Shown here: positions 49,628 through 51,286 of the stretch, piece after piece | Numbering within the stretch: position 1 is the stretch's first letter | Layout of the letters: each line of letters starts with the position of its first letter | Origin: Caulobacter endophyticus | Lineage (GTDB): Bacteria; Pseudomonadota; Alphaproteobacteria; Caulobacterales; Caulobacteraceae | Length of the DNA: 51,286 bases | NCBI RefSeq assembly: GCF_029543245.1 | Contig: NZ_JARQWV010000034.1 | Span: forward strand, 1-51,286 | Direction of reading: 5' to 3' | The notes under the pieces: generated by a model | The model's input: only the letters and a program-made list of their open reading frames with translations | Told to the model about the DNA's origin: nothing | The model's database searches: none | Program-made: the position numbers and the translations under genes

Positions 49628-50863
49628 ATGACCACCGACACCCAAGACTTCGCCGCCCAGGACTGGGCCGCGCGTTACTCCGCGCGCATGGCCGGCATCC
49701 GCGCCAGCGAGATCCGCGAACTGCTGAAGCTGCTCGAGCAGCCCGACATCCTCTCCTTCGCCGGCGGCATCCCCGATCCGGCCCTGTTTCCGGCCGAAGC
49801 GATCCGCCAGGCCTATGCCGAGATCCTCGCCGACGGCGGCCAGGCCGCCCAGGCCCTGCAATACACGGTCAGCGAGGGCCACGGCCCGCTGCGCCGCTGG
49901 ATCGCCGAGCGCATGACCCGCGACGGCATGCCGTGCGAACCCGAGAACGTGCTGCTGACCGCCGGCTCGCAGCAGGCCCTCGACCTGCTGGGCAAGCTGT
50001 TCCTCGACCCCGGCGCGCCCGTCATGGTGGCCCGGCCGACCTATCTGGGCGCCTTGCAGGCCTTCAACGCCTACCAGCCGACCTATCTCGACCTGCCGGC
50101 GGGCGCCCTGGACGGCGATCCGGCCGCGCGCGAGGCCGTGGCGGCTCGTGCGCCGCGCCTGGGCTACTTCGTTCCCGACTTCGCCAATCCCACCGGCGTC
50201 AGCCTGACCCTGGCGCAGCGCGAGGCCCTGCTCGACCTCGCCGACGAGCTGGATTTCCCGCTGATCGAGGACGGGGCCTATCGCGAGCTGCGCTTCGGCG
50301 GCGAGGCCGTGCCCTCGCTGCTGGCCCTGGACATCGCCCGCAAGGGCTCGATCGAGGCGGCGCGCACCCTGTTCTGCGGCACCCTGTCCAAGACCCTGTC
50401 GCCGGCCCTGCGCATCGGCTGGATCTGCGGCCCCAGGGCGGCGATCGAGAAGCTGGTCCTGCTCAAGCAGGGCGGCGACCTGCATGTTTCGACCATCAAC
50501 CAGATGGTCGCCCATCGCGTGGTCTCCGAAGGCTACGACCAGCACCTGGGCCGCCTGCGCGGCGCCTATGGCGGCCAGGCCCGGGCCATGCTGGCGGCGC
50601 TGGAGCGGCATATGCCCAAGAGCGTGTCGTGGATCTCGCCGGAGGGCGGCATGTTCGTCTGGCTGACCCTGCCTGAGGGGATCGACGGCAAGGCCCTGCT
50701 GGAGCGGGCCCTGACCGAGGTCCGCGTGGCCTTCGTCCCCGGCGCGCCCTTCTTCGCCGAGGCCCCCGCCGCCAACACCCTGCGCCTCAGCTACTCCCTG
50801 CTGCCGCCCGACCAGATCGAGGAGGGAGTCCGGCGCCTGGCCGGACTGATCGCGAAAGGGTAG
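49628..50863 (+). CDS. PLP-dependent aminotransferase, class I (LysN/2-aminoadipate type)
   Basis: A 411-residue fold-type I aminotransferase. The N-terminal 'ILSFAGGIPDPALFPAEAI' and LQYTVSEGHGPLRRWIAERM segments are typical of the MocR-like/2-aminoadipate branch. PDFANPTGVSLTL holds the Asn that contacts PLP, the aspartate lies in 'LIEDGAYRELRF', and the Schiff-base lysine is in GTLSKTLSPALRIGW. The C-terminal substrate-arginine region is NTLRLSYSLL. Substrate unknown. The structured leader suggests amino-acid-responsive control. Confidence 0.88.
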   Translation: MTTDTQDFAAQDWAARYSARMAGIRASEIRELLKLLEQPDILSFAGGIPDPALFPAEAIRQAYAEILADGGQAAQALQYTVSEGHGPLRRWIAERMTRDGMPCEPENVLLTAGSQQALDLLGKLFLDPGAPVMVARPTYLGALQAFNAYQPTYLDLPAGALDGDPAAREAVAARAPRLGYFVPDFANPTGVSLTLAQREALLDLADELDFPLIEDGAYRELRFGGEAVPSLLALDIARKGSIEAARTLFCGTLSKTLSPALRIGWICGPRAAIEKLVLLKQGGDLHVSTINQMVAHRVVSEGYDQHLGRLRGAYGGQARAMLAALERHMPKSVSWISPEGGMFVWLTLPEGIDGKALLERALTEVRVAFVPGAPFFAEAPAANTLRLSYSLLPPDQIEEGVRRLAGLIAKG

Positions 50864-50965
50864 GGGCCGTCCGTAAGATCCCCGCGAGGCTTTTTCTGAG
50901 ACCCAGGGCGTTTGCCCCCATCACCGCCTCCCTCGCCCTCGTGGCGAGGGCCCATGCCGGCCGCT

Positions 50966-50999
50966 GCTCAGACCTGGGTCGTCCTGCAAAGGTCTGAGC
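50966..50999. repeat. 10-bp inverted repeat in the terminal gap
   Basis: GCTCAGACCT (50966-50975) and AGGTCTGAGC (50990-50999), loop of 14 nt. A second dyad, TGGATC / GATCCA, surrounds a GC-rich segment near 51010-51050. No T run follows. The gap 50864-51049 otherwise shows nothing I can name. Confidence 0.4.
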
Positions 51000-51049
51000 G
51001 GCTGAACGATGGATCCTGGGCGCAAGGCCCAGCAAGGCGCCGATCCAGA

Positions 51050-51256
51050 TCCTCCCCCTTCTGGGGGAGGTGTCGCCGAAGGCGACGGAGGGGGGCCGTT
51101 TTCAACTGCCGCAGCGTTCTGCTCCTCCCCCGTAAAACGGGGGAGGGGGACCGGCGAAGCCGGTGGAGGGGGCGAGACTGGGCGCTGTGCCGGCCGTCGC
51201 CCCCTCAGTCACGTCGCCGATGGCGCCGCGCCACCTCCCCCGTTTCTCGGGGGAGG
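51050..51256. repeat. Cluster of type C GC-rich hairpins
   Basis: Three or more related units in series: CCTCCCCC...GGGGGAGG (about 51051-51070) followed by GTCGCCGAAGGCGAC and GGAGGGGG; CTCCTCCCCCG...CGGGGGAG (about 51123-51144) followed by ACCGGCGAAGCCGGT and GGAGGGGG; and CACCTCCCCCG...CGGGGGAGG (about 51232-51255) preceded by a degenerate unit on the other strand. Each unit pairs a CCCCC hairpin with a second short hairpin and a G-rich tail. No gene was seen. Confidence 0.75.
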
Positions 51257-51286
51257 AGCAGGGCGGACGGGGATAGGCGCAGGTCC

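Overview
The window looks like a piece of a Caulobacter chromosome, or of a very close relative (Caulobacterales, Alphaproteobacteria). It is GC-rich with dense genes and short leaders. It carries a CenR-type envelope response regulator, an NtrZ-type periplasmic protein, a LexA box of the alphaproteobacterial form GTTC-N7-GTTC, and a promoter matching the Caulobacter housekeeping consensus (TTGACGC, 11 nt, GCTATAGAC). No rRNA, tRNA, phage, insertion sequence or CRISPR array was found. Most genes are core housekeeping; the novelty lies in small genes, operators, leaders and intergenic repeats.

Layout. 1-8.7 kb is a mosaic of small regulatory and stress genes: DUF1993, a 34-residue membrane microprotein downstream of a LexA box, an Ada/Ogt-type methyltransferase, DUF2244, endonuclease III, a divergent MFS/MarR pair, a PadR-DUF2218 unit, a lipoprotein, OxyR and an ATP-grasp enzyme. 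8.8-12.9 kb holds a PfkB kinase followed by hisB-hisH-hisA-hisF-hisE, with overlapping start/stop codons from hisH to hisE. 13-16 kb holds DUF4272 and a leftward Tim44-like/mltA/smr operon, divergent from secB. 16.6-20.6 kb holds cenR, an L,D-transpeptidase gene, yggS, a ThiE/TenI-like gene, ntrZ and a DUF3576 lipoprotein gene. 20.8-24.9 kb is leuS-lptE-holA. 25-31.7 kb holds murJ, trpS, a NifU-type Fe-S carrier, a HadB/RutE-type reductase, a DUF1131 lipoprotein, tsaB, rimI and fur. 31.7-40.3 kb is mostly leftward: trmB, metK, an XRE regulator, lnt, corC, ybeY, phoH, miaB and ppa. 40.5-47 kb is the rightward rimP-nusA-ylxR/ylxQ-infB translation/transcription operon behind a leader with a terminator hairpin. 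47-51.3 kb is accessory: a beta-trefoil protein with an aerolysin-like tail, two small exported proteins, a class I aminotransferase behind a structured leader, and a cluster of GC-rich hairpin repeats.

How the genes work together. The leftward block couples tRNA modification (miaB, trmB), RNA quality control (ybeY, phoH), lipoprotein acylation (lnt) and SAM supply (metK). The rimP operon is the classical ribosome maturation, NusA and IF2 unit. cenR, ldt, mltA, lptE, murJ and lnt all serve the envelope.

Best leads: (1) the LexA-box microprotein at 878-982, which resembles an SOS-induced division inhibitor of the SidA type in size and layout; (2) the lectin plus pore-former-like protein at 47120-48238; (3) the AT-rich 8-mer GATATATC found only in the MarR/MFS and PadR control regions; (4) the leader ORF and nested hairpins before the aminotransferase; (5) the holA-murJ junction, which probably marks an inversion endpoint near the origin. 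All calls come from reading the sequence; no database search was run.
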